From CAZJWC01 sp964550125 (GTDB taxonomy: Bacteria > Bacillota > Clostridia > Christensenellales > Borkfalkiaceae), in assembly GCA_964550125.1 (NCBI GenBank), contig CAZJWC010000010.1, positions 1-44,972 on the forward strand: a stretch of 44,972 nucleotides of DNA, read 5' to 3'. Shown here in pieces: positions 32,406 to 39,673 of the stretch (the stretch's first letter is position 1; each line of letters starts with the position of its first letter). Both the position numbers and the translations under genes were made by a program. Under the pieces are notes generated by a model. It was not told where the DNA came from and made no database searches. It saw nothing but the letters and a program-made list of their open reading frames with translations.

Positions 32406-33542
32406 TTATACTTCTTTATAACTTCCTAAAAATTTAAATCCACTATATTCACTTTCAACTTCGGCAAGAAGATTTAAAGTTTCATTAGTACCTATTTTTG
32501 CATCAAAGTCGAAGTAAAACTCAAACTCAAAAGGTGATGTAGGGATAGGCCTTGATTCTAGTTTTGTTAAGTTTAATGCAAGGGTTGAAAACTTATTTAA
32601 AAGTTTATTTAATGAGCCTGCCTCGTGGGGTAAATCTAAAGTCAAACTAATTTTATCAGCATCTTCAAAAATCTTTAATTCTTTTGAGATAACGATAAAT
32701 CTAGTATAGTTGTTGTCATTGTCCTGTATGTTCGCTTTTAAGGTTTTTAAATCGTATAATTTAGTACACTCGGCTGAAGATATGCAAGCCAAATCAGTTC
32801 TGTCTTGCTCGCTAACCATCTTTGCGGCAACGGCAGTGTTAGGACAAACGGTGATTTTTACGTCCCCTAAACTTTTAATAAATTCAGCACATTGTTGTAG
32901 TGCCTGTTCGTGTGAACAAATTTCTTTTATGCTGTCAAGTTTAGCACCTTGTTTTGCAAGTAAACAGTGTTGCACTTTTAACTTTGTACTCTTTACGATA
33001 TAAAAGTTATGCTTTTTCATTAAATCATAAACAGCGTTTACGCTTCCAGCAGAACTGTTTTCAATGGGGAGTACGCCATATTCACACATACCTTTTTCAA
33101 CGGCAGTCATAACGGCGTTAAAGTCTTTAAAATATAAAATGTCGCTAATCTCAAAAAGTTTATTTGTTGCTATTGATGAGTAAGCACCTTCAACTCCTTG
33201 GCAAGCAACTGTCGCTCTTGTAGGGAATTTGCTTTGCTTTTCAAGTTCATTAATGATTGTTTGCTTAAACTCACTTTCCATATTGGCAAATCTTAATTGA
33301 TAGGCTTTGCTTGTTTCAAAGATGGTTTCATAAACACGTTTTCCAAAAACTTGTAAATCCTCGTCCATTAGTGCGGTTACTTTATTGATAACTTCCTTTT
33401 CTCGTGCAAGATTTTGTGTTGAAAGACCTTGTCTTGCTTTTTCTAAACCTATTTGTTTTGCAATTTGCATCCTTTCATTATAAAGTTTGGCAAGTTCGCT
33501 ATCAATTTTATCAATTTCTTCTCTATAATTTTTTACATCCAT
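32406..33542 (-). CDS. pheA: Chorismate mutase-prephenate dehydratase (P-protein)
   Basis: 378 residues. N-terminal AroQ chorismate mutase (YREEIDKIDSELAKLYNERM, about 1-85), prephenate dehydratase (RATVACQGVEGAYSSIATNK, VLPIENSSAGSVNAVYDLM, CISSAECTKLYDL) and C-terminal ACT domain with the Phe-binding AGSLNKLL and LESRP motifs. Converts chorismate to phenylpyruvate; feedback inhibition by phenylalanine is expected. AGGAGT before ATG. It follows the unknown 33554 gene by 11 nt on the same strand. Confidence 0.95.
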   Translation of the reverse strand: MDVKNYREEIDKIDSELAKLYNERMQIAKQIGLEKARQGLSTQNLAREKEVINKVTALMDEDLQVFGKRVYETIFETSKAYQLRFANMESEFKQTIINELEKQSKFPTRATVACQGVEGAYSSIATNKLFEISDILYFKDFNAVMTAVEKGMCEYGVLPIENSSAGSVNAVYDLMKKHNFYIVKSTKLKVQHCLLAKQGAKLDSIKEICSHEQALQQCAEFIKSLGDVKITVCPNTAVAAKMVSEQDRTDLACISSAECTKLYDLKTLKANIQDNDNNYTRFIVISKELKIFEDADKISLTLDLPHEAGSLNKLLNKFSTLALNLTKLESRPIPTSPFEFEFYFDFDAKIGTNETLNLLAEVESEYSGFKFLGSYKEV

Positions 33543-33553
33543 AATGCTTACTC

Positions 33554-34906
33554 CTATTGCCGTGATGCACGGTTATTTCTTTGTTCGCCATAAGATAAAA
33601 ATATAAGTATAGGTATTGCCAAAATACAAACTACTACTCCCCACCATTTTTCATTATACAAAAGAGTTGACGCTCCATAAATTGAAATAAGAGTTGAAGG
33701 TATAGTTTTGTTTATATATTTAATAAACATTGAGTTTGTATTTCTCGATATTTTTACCGTCTGTTGTAAATCAAAAATTTTTAATTTTTTTCTAATAAAG
33801 GCAGGTACGCCTATAACACTATTTACGTTAATTTTTTTATTTGTTTCGTTAAGTCGTTGGTACTTTTTTTCTTCAAAAGCCATAACTCTACACACAAAAG
33901 TGTTCGTACCAAAAGTCAACTTTACTTTGTCCATATTTTGTACGCCAAGAATTTCCATATTGTCTTTTGATAATCGAACAACCAAGTTTTCCTCATCTTC
34001 AGCATATGGTCTAACGCAGGTTAAAAGAGTTGAACTTTTTCCCACGAAAAAACTCGTGATTTTTTCGATTAATGAAAATCTATTCTTGTTTAAAAATGTT
34101 TCACTATTAGGCAGTATTTTTAATGAAAAAATATTTTTATCAATTAAATATCTTTTTAGTTTTAACCCTTCAACTTCAAGATTGTCAAATATAATATCTC
34201 CGTTGTTGTCGTAACATTGCGTCAATAACCTTTGCAATGTTTCATCGTCCTTTGCAAGTCGTTTCAATTTTTCAAACTGCATATTCTCAAAGGAATATGG
34301 CAACTCTAAATTTAAATAGTTGCGTTGCCGTCTACTCAGGCGTATCTCTCCTGCTTTTAAGGTTTTGTCAATTTTTATTTGGTCATAGTAAACGGTTAAA
34401 GTTGCACCTGTAAAGGTGTTATATATTTTGTATAGTTGTATTTTTTTATTTATAAAAGTTTCTATTCCGTTTGCATCTTCTTTTGCTATGTAAATACAAG
34501 AATAGTTCATATCGTCAGTTGTGTGTATCTTGGGTTTTACAAAAGAAAACTCTTTTTCAAATATAATGGTCAGTGTATCTCCAACAGTTGCCCCAAGTTT
34601 ATTTAAAAGGTATGAGGTTGTAGCTATGTCATTTTCACCCATACATCTTCTTGGATACAAAGTACACTCAAAAAATTTTCCGTTATTTTTATTGTATAAA
34701 ATAGCCTTTCTTAAAAAACTGCCGTTTAAGAGTTTTGAGTTAACTTCAACTCTGTTCATACTCCATCTTGAAGATACATCTTCTTTTTTTACAATTAAAT
34801 CAGTTGCTCCGTCAAAAGCGTTTTTTGTGGAGATTAAACCTTTTGTAACTTCATATTGTCCGTTTTTATTTACAATTTTTACTCTAGTCTTGTCTTTGCG
34901 TGCCAT
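33554..34906 (-). CDS. Unknown protein with repeated AbrB-like motifs and C-terminal membrane spans
   Basis: 450 residues from ATG 34906 (GAGGGAAAG upstream; earlier ATG at 34948 lacks one). No family recognised. At least four segments share the shape hydrophobic strand-short helix-LGv..gD.v.l of swapped-hairpin/double-psi barrels: IATTSYLLNKLGATVGDTLT, IRLSRRQRNYLNLE, VVRLSKDNMEILGVQNMDKV, IGVPAFIRKKLKIFDLQQTV. Two hydrophobic spans near 400-440 end in a short basic tail. Basic N-terminus. Upstream of pheA in one operon, but no amino-acid-related motif is seen. Confidence 0.8.
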   Translation of the reverse strand: MARKDKTRVKIVNKNGQYEVTKGLISTKNAFDGATDLIVKKEDVSSRWSMNRVEVNSKLLNGSFLRKAILYNKNNGKFFECTLYPRRCMGENDIATTSYLLNKLGATVGDTLTIIFEKEFSFVKPKIHTTDDMNYSCIYIAKEDANGIETFINKKIQLYKIYNTFTGATLTVYYDQIKIDKTLKAGEIRLSRRQRNYLNLELPYSFENMQFEKLKRLAKDDETLQRLLTQCYDNNGDIIFDNLEVEGLKLKRYLIDKNIFSLKILPNSETFLNKNRFSLIEKITSFFVGKSSTLLTCVRPYAEDEENLVVRLSKDNMEILGVQNMDKVKLTFGTNTFVCRVMAFEEKKYQRLNETNKKINVNSVIGVPAFIRKKLKIFDLQQTVKISRNTNSMFIKYINKTIPSTLISIYGASTLLYNEKWWGVVVCILAIPILIFLSYGEQRNNRASRQ

Positions 34907-35034
34907 TTCTTTCCCTCTGTGATAAATATTAGCACAATTTATATGCAAAAGTCAAAAGTCTAAAAGTAAAATTTACTTGATTTTGATATATTTATGTTAT
35001 AAAATAAAATTACAAAACAATGGAGTTCGTGAGT

Positions 35035-35796
35035 ATGAGGCAAAAATTAAAGGTTGCAATATGCGTGCTTTCCTTGGTTTTATTCCTTGCAAGTTTCGTT
35101 TTTTTAATATTGCATCTAATTGATAGTCAAAACAAAACCGAATATAACGAGGAAGATGTTTTAGTTGTAATTTCGCCCATAACTATAACCTCAACCGTAG
35201 AGGAAGTACTTTCTCAAAAGTATACCAGCGTAATTAAGGGGACAATAAAAAATGTTTCAAACAAGGACTTAACGGAGATTGAGTTGCATTTGTCTGTTTC
35301 AACCCCGACACTAAAGTTAAAGGACAATTTGTATTTAACGAATATTTCAATTACGGCAGGAGAGAGTTATACTATTGAGGAAACACTAGCAACTAATGGT
35401 AATTTTGAGGTTGTTGATTTAGTTCAAGCAAATATTCAAGGTTACGATACAATTTTGTTAAGCAATGAGGGACAATCGGTCAATTTTGATCTATGGAGTG
35501 GACTTATTCTGCTTTGTATGATTTTCTTTTTAGCAGTTTCTATAATAATGGGAGTTAAGAGTACGGACAGTGGAAGGTTTGCCACTAAAATAGAAAGGAA
35601 GGAGAATAATGACATCAAGAAAAGGGCATTGCAAGAAGATGTTGAACTTTTACAACTTGAACTTGAAAAGGAAAAGATACAATCAAAAATTGATACAATA
35701 AAAGAAGGGAAGGAAATACTGTGTTTGAGTTGTGGTGCTAAAAATAAAGCCAAATCACAAACCTGCTCAAAATGTGGTGCTGATTTAAAAGGATAA
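35035..35796 (+). CDS. Membrane protein with zinc-ribbon tail
   Basis: 253 residues from ATG 35035 (GGAG about 9 nt upstream; the ATG at 35020 is part of that site). Topology: TM1 (about 5-28), extracytoplasmic beta domain (45-160, SVIKGTIKNVSNKDLTEIEL, FxLYD-like), TM2 (about 157-177), cytoplasmic coiled coil (190-228), and a C-terminal zinc ribbon CLSCGAKNKAKSQTCSKCGA. Zinc-ribbon membrane proteins with such domains are common and uncharacterised in Firmicutes. Confidence 0.82.
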   Translation: MRQKLKVAICVLSLVLFLASFVFLILHLIDSQNKTEYNEEDVLVVISPITITSTVEEVLSQKYTSVIKGTIKNVSNKDLTEIELHLSVSTPTLKLKDNLYLTNISITAGESYTIEETLATNGNFEVVDLVQANIQGYDTILLSNEGQSVNFDLWSGLILLCMIFFLAVSIIMGVKSTDSGRFATKIERKENNDIKKRALQEDVELLQLELEKEKIQSKIDTIKEGKEILCLSCGAKNKAKSQTCSKCGADLKG

Positions 35797-35827
35797 AAAA
35801 GGTTTAACTTTAAGTCAAACCTTTTTG
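35796..35827 (+). terminator. Terminator after the zinc-ribbon gene
   Basis: AAAAAGGTTT/AAACCTTTTT with inner ACTT/AAGT and one mismatch; T-run. Confidence 0.85.
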
Positions 35828-35883
35828 TTCTATCTTAGAAAACTACTAGGGGAATAAATATCAACACTTGTTTTTATTTTTAT

Positions 35884-35916
35884 AAATAAAAAGGCTCTTG
35901 ATTTTTCAAGAGCCTT
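35884..35916 (-). terminator. Terminator of the DUF898-like gene
   Basis: AAGGCTCTTGA/TCAAGAGCCTT (35891-35901/35906-35916), T-run on the minus strand. Confidence 0.9.
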
Positions 35917-35931
35917 GAGAATTAGCTTTAA

Positions 35932-36249
35932 TTAAACTTGTGGAGCTACAGATACCATATGTGTATGCTTTACAGTCCATTTTTTTAACTTGATTCCAAG
36001 CCAAAAACTGTATATGCCAAGCGTTATCAAAGTAAGCAATAGCCATTTGATGTAGTTTCCTATAAGTTGCAAACCATTTCCATCAAAAGTTAGTTGTTCG
36101 CCATCAATATATGTATGTTTTGCATACCATTTTTCCTTAATACATACAGTCCAAGGAACTGCAATAAAAAGAGTAATAGCATTTAGTAAACCACACAAAA
36201 TTTTAATGCCGATAAGTCCTAATAAGCCACCGGTAAATTCACTTTCCAT
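35932..36249 (-). CDS. DUF898-like membrane protein
   Basis: 105 residues. Two hydrophobic stretches; TFDGNGLQLIGNYIKWLLLT, LITLGIYSFWLGIKLKKWTV and HTHMV match the DUF898 (YjgN) repeat, here in a single copy with a preceding span. Function unknown. GGAGG precedes the ATG. Only tRNA-Arg lies upstream. Confidence 0.85.
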   Translation of the reverse strand: MESEFTGGLLGLIGIKILCGLLNAITLFIAVPWTVCIKEKWYAKHTYIDGEQLTFDGNGLQLIGNYIKWLLLTLITLGIYSFWLGIKLKKWTVKHTHMVSVAPQV

Positions 36250-36324
36250 AATATTTCCTCCCTATCTTTATAGTACATAATAGTATCAAACACCTAAACA
36301 TAGATATTCGATTTAGTATTTTTG

Positions 36325-36401
36325 TGGTGCGTCGTAAGGGATTCGAACCCCTGGCCTTTGGTTCCGTAGACCAACGCTCTATCCAGCTGAGCTAACGGCG
36401 C
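36325..36401 (-). tRNA. tRNA-Arg (ACG)
   Basis: Minus strand, 77 nt including an encoded CCA. D arm TAGCTCAGCTGGATAGAGC, anticodon stem TTGGT/ACCAA with loop CTACGGA (anticodon ACG, read as ICG), T arm GGGGTTCGAATCCC. The acceptor stem GCGCCGT/ACGACGC has one C4-A69 mismatch. Confidence 0.95.
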
Positions 36402-36507
36402 ATTTCATTTTTTAAACATAAGAATTATATGAAAAATTTTTGTTTTTGTCAAACATATATTTATGAAATTTGTATTTATTTATAAAATCTAGTCAATATT
36501 TTACGAG

Positions 36508-36725
36508 TTATACACAAACATTGTATAATTGTATGTGGAATTGTGGATAACTCAAAAACAAAAGTGTTTAAAACTTACAAAATTGAACAAACATACTCAA
36601 AATCTGTGATAAAATCACAAAAATGTGGATAACTTAAAAAGTATCAACTTAATAAAAGACAAAAAGGAGTGAATTTTATGTAAAATTTAGTAAAAATAAA
36701 AAAGTTATCCACATTTTGTGGATAA
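36508..36725. other. Cluster of five DnaA boxes
   Basis: TTATACACA (36508-36516), TGTGGATAA (36542-36550, 36624-36632, 36717-36725) and TTATCCACA (36705-36713) within 218 bp of gene-free DNA (36402-36803). The last two form an inverted pair. A TGTGAT/ATCACA palindrome lies at 36605-36619. No dnaA, dnaN or rpmH gene lies here. On the minus strand the inverted pair plus T-run also looks like a terminator. Confidence 0.7.
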
Positions 36726-36743
36726 CCATGACTAAAATTATAC

Positions 36744-36772
36744 TTGACAACATTATTTTTAAAGTGTATATT
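36744..36772 (+). promoter_or_regulatory. Promoter of the 36804 permease
   Basis: TTGACA (36744-36749), 17-nt spacer, TATATT (36767-36772). Confidence 0.75.
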
Positions 36773-36803
36773 TGAATTTAAAGATAAATAAAAGGAAAAC
36801 AAA

Positions 36804-37748
36804 ATGGAAATTTGGGAAACTTTACACCACGCACTAGAAGATACTCTGTTGCTAGTGCCTATACTATTAGTCGTATACTTTTTGATTGAATTGTTGGAGT
36901 ATAAAAAGGCAATATCCTTTGAAAGAAGCAAACTTTTAAAGGGTAAAATATCTCCTATTTTTGGTTCACTATTCGGTTGCGTACCACAATGTGGTTTTTC
37001 GGTTGTATCGACAGATTTATATTCAAAGAAGAATTTGTCGGTAGGTGCGTTAATTGCAGTCTATGTTTCTACAAGTGATGAGGCGATACCTTTAATGCTG
37101 GCTGACTATACTAAAATTCCCGATTTGCTTTTATTGATTTTGGTTAAAGTATTATTTGGTATTGCCTTGGGATATTTATCAATGCTTTTGTATAAAAAAA
37201 TATTCAAAAACAGTGAAGATAATGTCCTTGTGCAAAGCGAAAACAGTGAGCATATTCATAAAGATGAACACGAACATCATCACTGCGAAGATGAACTTGT
37301 TATTGAAAATGAGTCGTGCGAAGTTGCTACTGGCTGTTGTAAGCATAATGTAGCAAGCGAAAAATTTGATTTTAAACACCCGTTATTGCATTGTTTAAAA
37401 ATTACTTTGTTTATTCTTATTATAAATATAATTTTTGGTTTTTTGGTTATGCTTATTGGGGAGGACAACCTAAAAACTTTTTTACAAAGCAATTCTGCAT
37501 TACAACCTTTGCTTGCCGTTTTGATAGGGCTAATTCCTAACTGTGCATCATCTGTTGTAATAACTGAACTTTATTTGAAAGGACTTTTGTCTTTTGGTTC
37601 AATCGTAGCAGGCTTGTCGGTTAACGCAGGCATTGCCTTGACCGTACTTTTTAAACAGAATAAAAATATGAAGGAAAATCTTTTTATTTTGGCAATGTTA
37701 ATTGTTCCTAGTCTTATTTTTGGATATGCTTTGCATTTTATTTTTTAA
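36804..37748 (+). CDS. ArsP_2-family permease (putative arsenic or metal exporter)
   Basis: 314 residues, about eight membrane spans in two homologous halves. FGSLFGCVPQCGFSVVSTDL in half one and IGLIPNCASSVVITELYLKG in half two are the paired family motifs. Named arsenic efflux or manganese transporter by homology; no substrate is proven. The central cytoplasmic loop (about 139-185) is rich in His, Glu and Cys (HIHKDEHEHHHCED, CEVATGCCKHN), a likely metal-binding stretch. AAAGGAAA site before ATG. Single-gene unit. Confidence 0.88.
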   Translation: MEIWETLHHALEDTLLLVPILLVVYFLIELLEYKKAISFERSKLLKGKISPIFGSLFGCVPQCGFSVVSTDLYSKKNLSVGALIAVYVSTSDEAIPLMLADYTKIPDLLLLILVKVLFGIALGYLSMLLYKKIFKNSEDNVLVQSENSEHIHKDEHEHHHCEDELVIENESCEVATGCCKHNVASEKFDFKHPLLHCLKITLFILIINIIFGFLVMLIGEDNLKTFLQSNSALQPLLAVLIGLIPNCASSVVITELYLKGLLSFGSIVAGLSVNAGIALTVLFKQNKNMKENLFILAMLIVPSLIFGYALHFIF

Positions 37749-37766
37749 AGGTTGCCTTTTAAATTG

Positions 37767-37795
37767 TTGATTATTTTTATAGTAGATGTTATAAT
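37767..37795 (+). promoter_or_regulatory. Promoter of the DUF1858 gene
   Basis: TTGATT (37767-37772), 17-nt spacer, TATAAT (37790-37795). Confidence 0.7.
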
Positions 37796-37820
37796 TTAAA
37801 CAAAAAAGGAGATTTTAAGG

Positions 37821-38021
37821 ATGGCTAAAATTACTGAGGATACTTTAATTGCTGACTGCATTAAAATCAACCCCAACGCTGCTGAAATTTTACTTTCTGC
37901 AGGTATGCATTGTTTAGGCTGTGCAATGGCTCATGGTGAAACCATTGGAGAGGCTGTTTCCGTTCATGGTGTTGATATTGATCGTCTTTTGGAAAAACTT
38001 AACGAAGGTGTTGAGGACTAA
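37821..38021 (+). CDS. DUF1858 domain protein
   Basis: 66 residues. ITEDTLIADCIKINPNAAEI, LLSAGMHCLGCAMAHGETI and DIDRLLEKLNE match the DUF1858 (ScdA N-terminal-like) domain, with the CLGC pair that may bind a metal or react with sulfur species. Strong AAAGGAG site, own promoter and terminator. Function unknown; commonly found in anaerobes. Confidence 0.92.
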   Translation: MAKITEDTLIADCIKINPNAAEILLSAGMHCLGCAMAHGETIGEAVSVHGVDIDRLLEKLNEGVED

Positions 38022-38029
38022 TTAAAAAG

Positions 38030-38059
38030 CAAGCTCGCTATTTTCATAGCGGGCTTATT
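38030..38059 (+). terminator. Terminator after DUF1858 gene
   Basis: AAGCTCGCTAT/ATAGCGGGCTT (one G-U) followed by a T-rich stretch. Confidence 0.8.
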
Positions 38060-38109
38060 ATTTATTATAGAGAATATTCTAAAATTGAATTGAGATAAAT
38101 GGAGAAAAG

Positions 38110-38826
38110 ATGACAGATATTGAAAGATTAAAAGAAATAATTTCAAACTCCAAAAAGATTGTGTTTTTTGGGGGTGCAGGTGTAAGTACAGAAAGTGGTA
38201 TACCTGATTTCCGTTCGGCTGACGGAATATATAGTCAAGGGGGAGAAATACCTCCTGAAATTATTTTGTCGCACACTTTTTTTATGAGTAGTCCTGATTT
38301 GTTTTATAAATTTTACCGCGAAAAGATGGTGTATTTAGATGCAAAGCCAAACGCATGTCATTATAAACTGGCTAGTCTTGAAAATGAGGGTAAACTTTCT
38401 GCAATAGTAACTCAAAATATAGATGAGTTGCACCAACAAGCAGGCAGTAAAAAGGTTTTGGAGTTGCACGGAAGTATTTATAAAAACAAGTGTATAAAAT
38501 GTGGCAAGAAGTATTCTATTGACGGAGTGCTTAATAGCAGCGAGGTTGTGCCTTTATGTTCGTGTGGGGGAATAATAAAGCCTGAGGTAGTGCTTTACGA
38601 GGAGGAACTTGACAGCAATACTATAAGTGAAACTATTAGACAGATACATAGCGCTGATACTTTAATTATATGTGGTACATCTTTAAAGGTTTATCCTGCT
38701 AATACTTTTATACAATTTTTTGGTGGCGAAAATCTAGTAATTATAAATAAAGAACCACTTGATTGCCCTATTAAACCAACACTGTTCATACAAGATTTAG
38801 TAGGTAAGGTTTTTTCACAAATTTAA
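38110..38826 (+). CDS. cobB: Sirtuin (NAD-dependent protein deacylase)
   Basis: 238 residues. FFGGAGVSTESGIPDFRSAD (NAD site), TQNIDELHQQAG, LELHGS (catalytic His), four zinc Cys (CIKCG ... CSCGG), ICGTSLKVYPAN, VIINKEPL. Removes acyl groups from lysine with NAD. GGAG before ATG. Followed directly by the CPBP gene. Confidence 0.95.
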   Translation: MTDIERLKEIISNSKKIVFFGGAGVSTESGIPDFRSADGIYSQGGEIPPEIILSHTFFMSSPDLFYKFYREKMVYLDAKPNACHYKLASLENEGKLSAIVTQNIDELHQQAGSKKVLELHGSIYKNKCIKCGKKYSIDGVLNSSEVVPLCSCGGIIKPEVVLYEEELDSNTISETIRQIHSADTLIICGTSLKVYPANTFIQFFGGENLVIINKEPLDCPIKPTLFIQDLVGKVFSQI

Positions 38827-38827
38827 T

Positions 38828-39541
38828 ATGGAAAAGAATTTATTAAATAATAAGCGATTTGCTGAAGAAAATAATTTAAAATATTTAATATTTGGCTTGA
38901 TACTGCTTTTAGTTCATGTTATAGGATTAAATTATATTGGTTATGTTTATAAATGGTTAAATCTAACTAATTTAGTTAGAGGAACGGGTTTTGTAGGTTT
39001 TTCTTGGTACTTTTTGTTAACAATAGTAGTTTTTATATTTTTTGGAAAGGAACTTGTCAAATCAATAAAAGATATGAGTGATAGCCCAAAATCAAAGTTT
39101 TTATATGCCTTTATTGTAGGTGTAATCGGCTCAATAATTGAAGGTTGTGCCTACCTTTTTGTTTATAACGTATTAAACATATCAAGTTCAAATCAAGACG
39201 TAATTGAGAGTACAGGCCATACCATATGGTTGTTGCTTGAAACGGCTATATTTGCTCCTATCGTTGAGGAAACAATTTTTCGTGGAATTATTTATAGAAG
39301 TTTGCGTAATAAAAGCGTTTACCTTGCTACATTTTTAACTGCCCTTTTATTTGCTTTTTATCATATTTGGGAGTATGTCGTTTTTGACGGTGAGTTTATG
39401 CAACTTGTAGCAATGATAATCTACTTTTTCCCTGCTCTCACTTTTGGACTGATATATGAAAAAACTGAAAACCTACTCTACCCTATTATGACGCATGGTG
39501 TTTGTAATTTCGTAGTTATGATTTATATGTTTATTGTTTAA
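38828..39541 (+). CDS. CPBP-family intramembrane metalloprotease
   Basis: 237 residues, about eight membrane spans. The Abi/CPBP motifs are seen: EETIFRGIIYRSL, FAFYHIWEY, and HGVCNFVVM, giving the Glu-Glu and His residues of the active site. Such proteases process membrane peptides or give bacteriocin self-immunity. Start ATG 1 nt after the sirtuin stop (TAATATG) without a clear ribosome site, so translation is probably coupled. Confidence 0.92.
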   Translation: MEKNLLNNKRFAEENNLKYLIFGLILLLVHVIGLNYIGYVYKWLNLTNLVRGTGFVGFSWYFLLTIVVFIFFGKELVKSIKDMSDSPKSKFLYAFIVGVIGSIIEGCAYLFVYNVLNISSSNQDVIESTGHTIWLLLETAIFAPIVEETIFRGIIYRSLRNKSVYLATFLTALLFAFYHIWEYVVFDGEFMQLVAMIIYFFPALTFGLIYEKTENLLYPIMTHGVCNFVVMIYMFIV

Positions 39542-39632
39542 AAGTCTTTAAATTTACATATAAATATGGTATAATAGTTTTACCTAACATAAAGATTCAA
39601 TCTAAATGAAAGGAAATGGAAACTAATTTACA

Positions 39633-39658
39633 GCCATACCTTTAGTATGGCTTTTTTA
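39633..39658 (+). terminator. Terminator-like hairpin in the flavodiiron leader
   Basis: AGCCATA/TATGGCT followed by T6, only 2 nt before the AAGGAG site of the next gene. A TATAAT with TG extension lies near 39569, so the hairpin probably sits inside the leader and may attenuate it. Confidence 0.55.
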
Positions 39659-39673
39659 ATAAGGAGAAATGGT

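Noticed and set aside
33708..34214. 168-codon plus-strand frame
   Set aside because: Opposite to the 33554-34906 gene, hydrophobic by complement only, no start signals.
36663..36683. Minimal ATG-TAA frame behind AAAAAGGAG
   Set aside because: Striking, but a start followed directly by stop in AT-rich spacer DNA is easily chance.
36508..36725. Main chromosomal origin (oriC)
   Set aside because: DnaA boxes are present, but dnaA, dnaN and rpmH are absent and the rRNA operon on the left would be transcribed against the fork.
39607..39627. Six-codon leader peptide (MKGNGN) before the flavodiiron hairpin
   Set aside because: No ribosome site and no codon bias that would explain attenuation.
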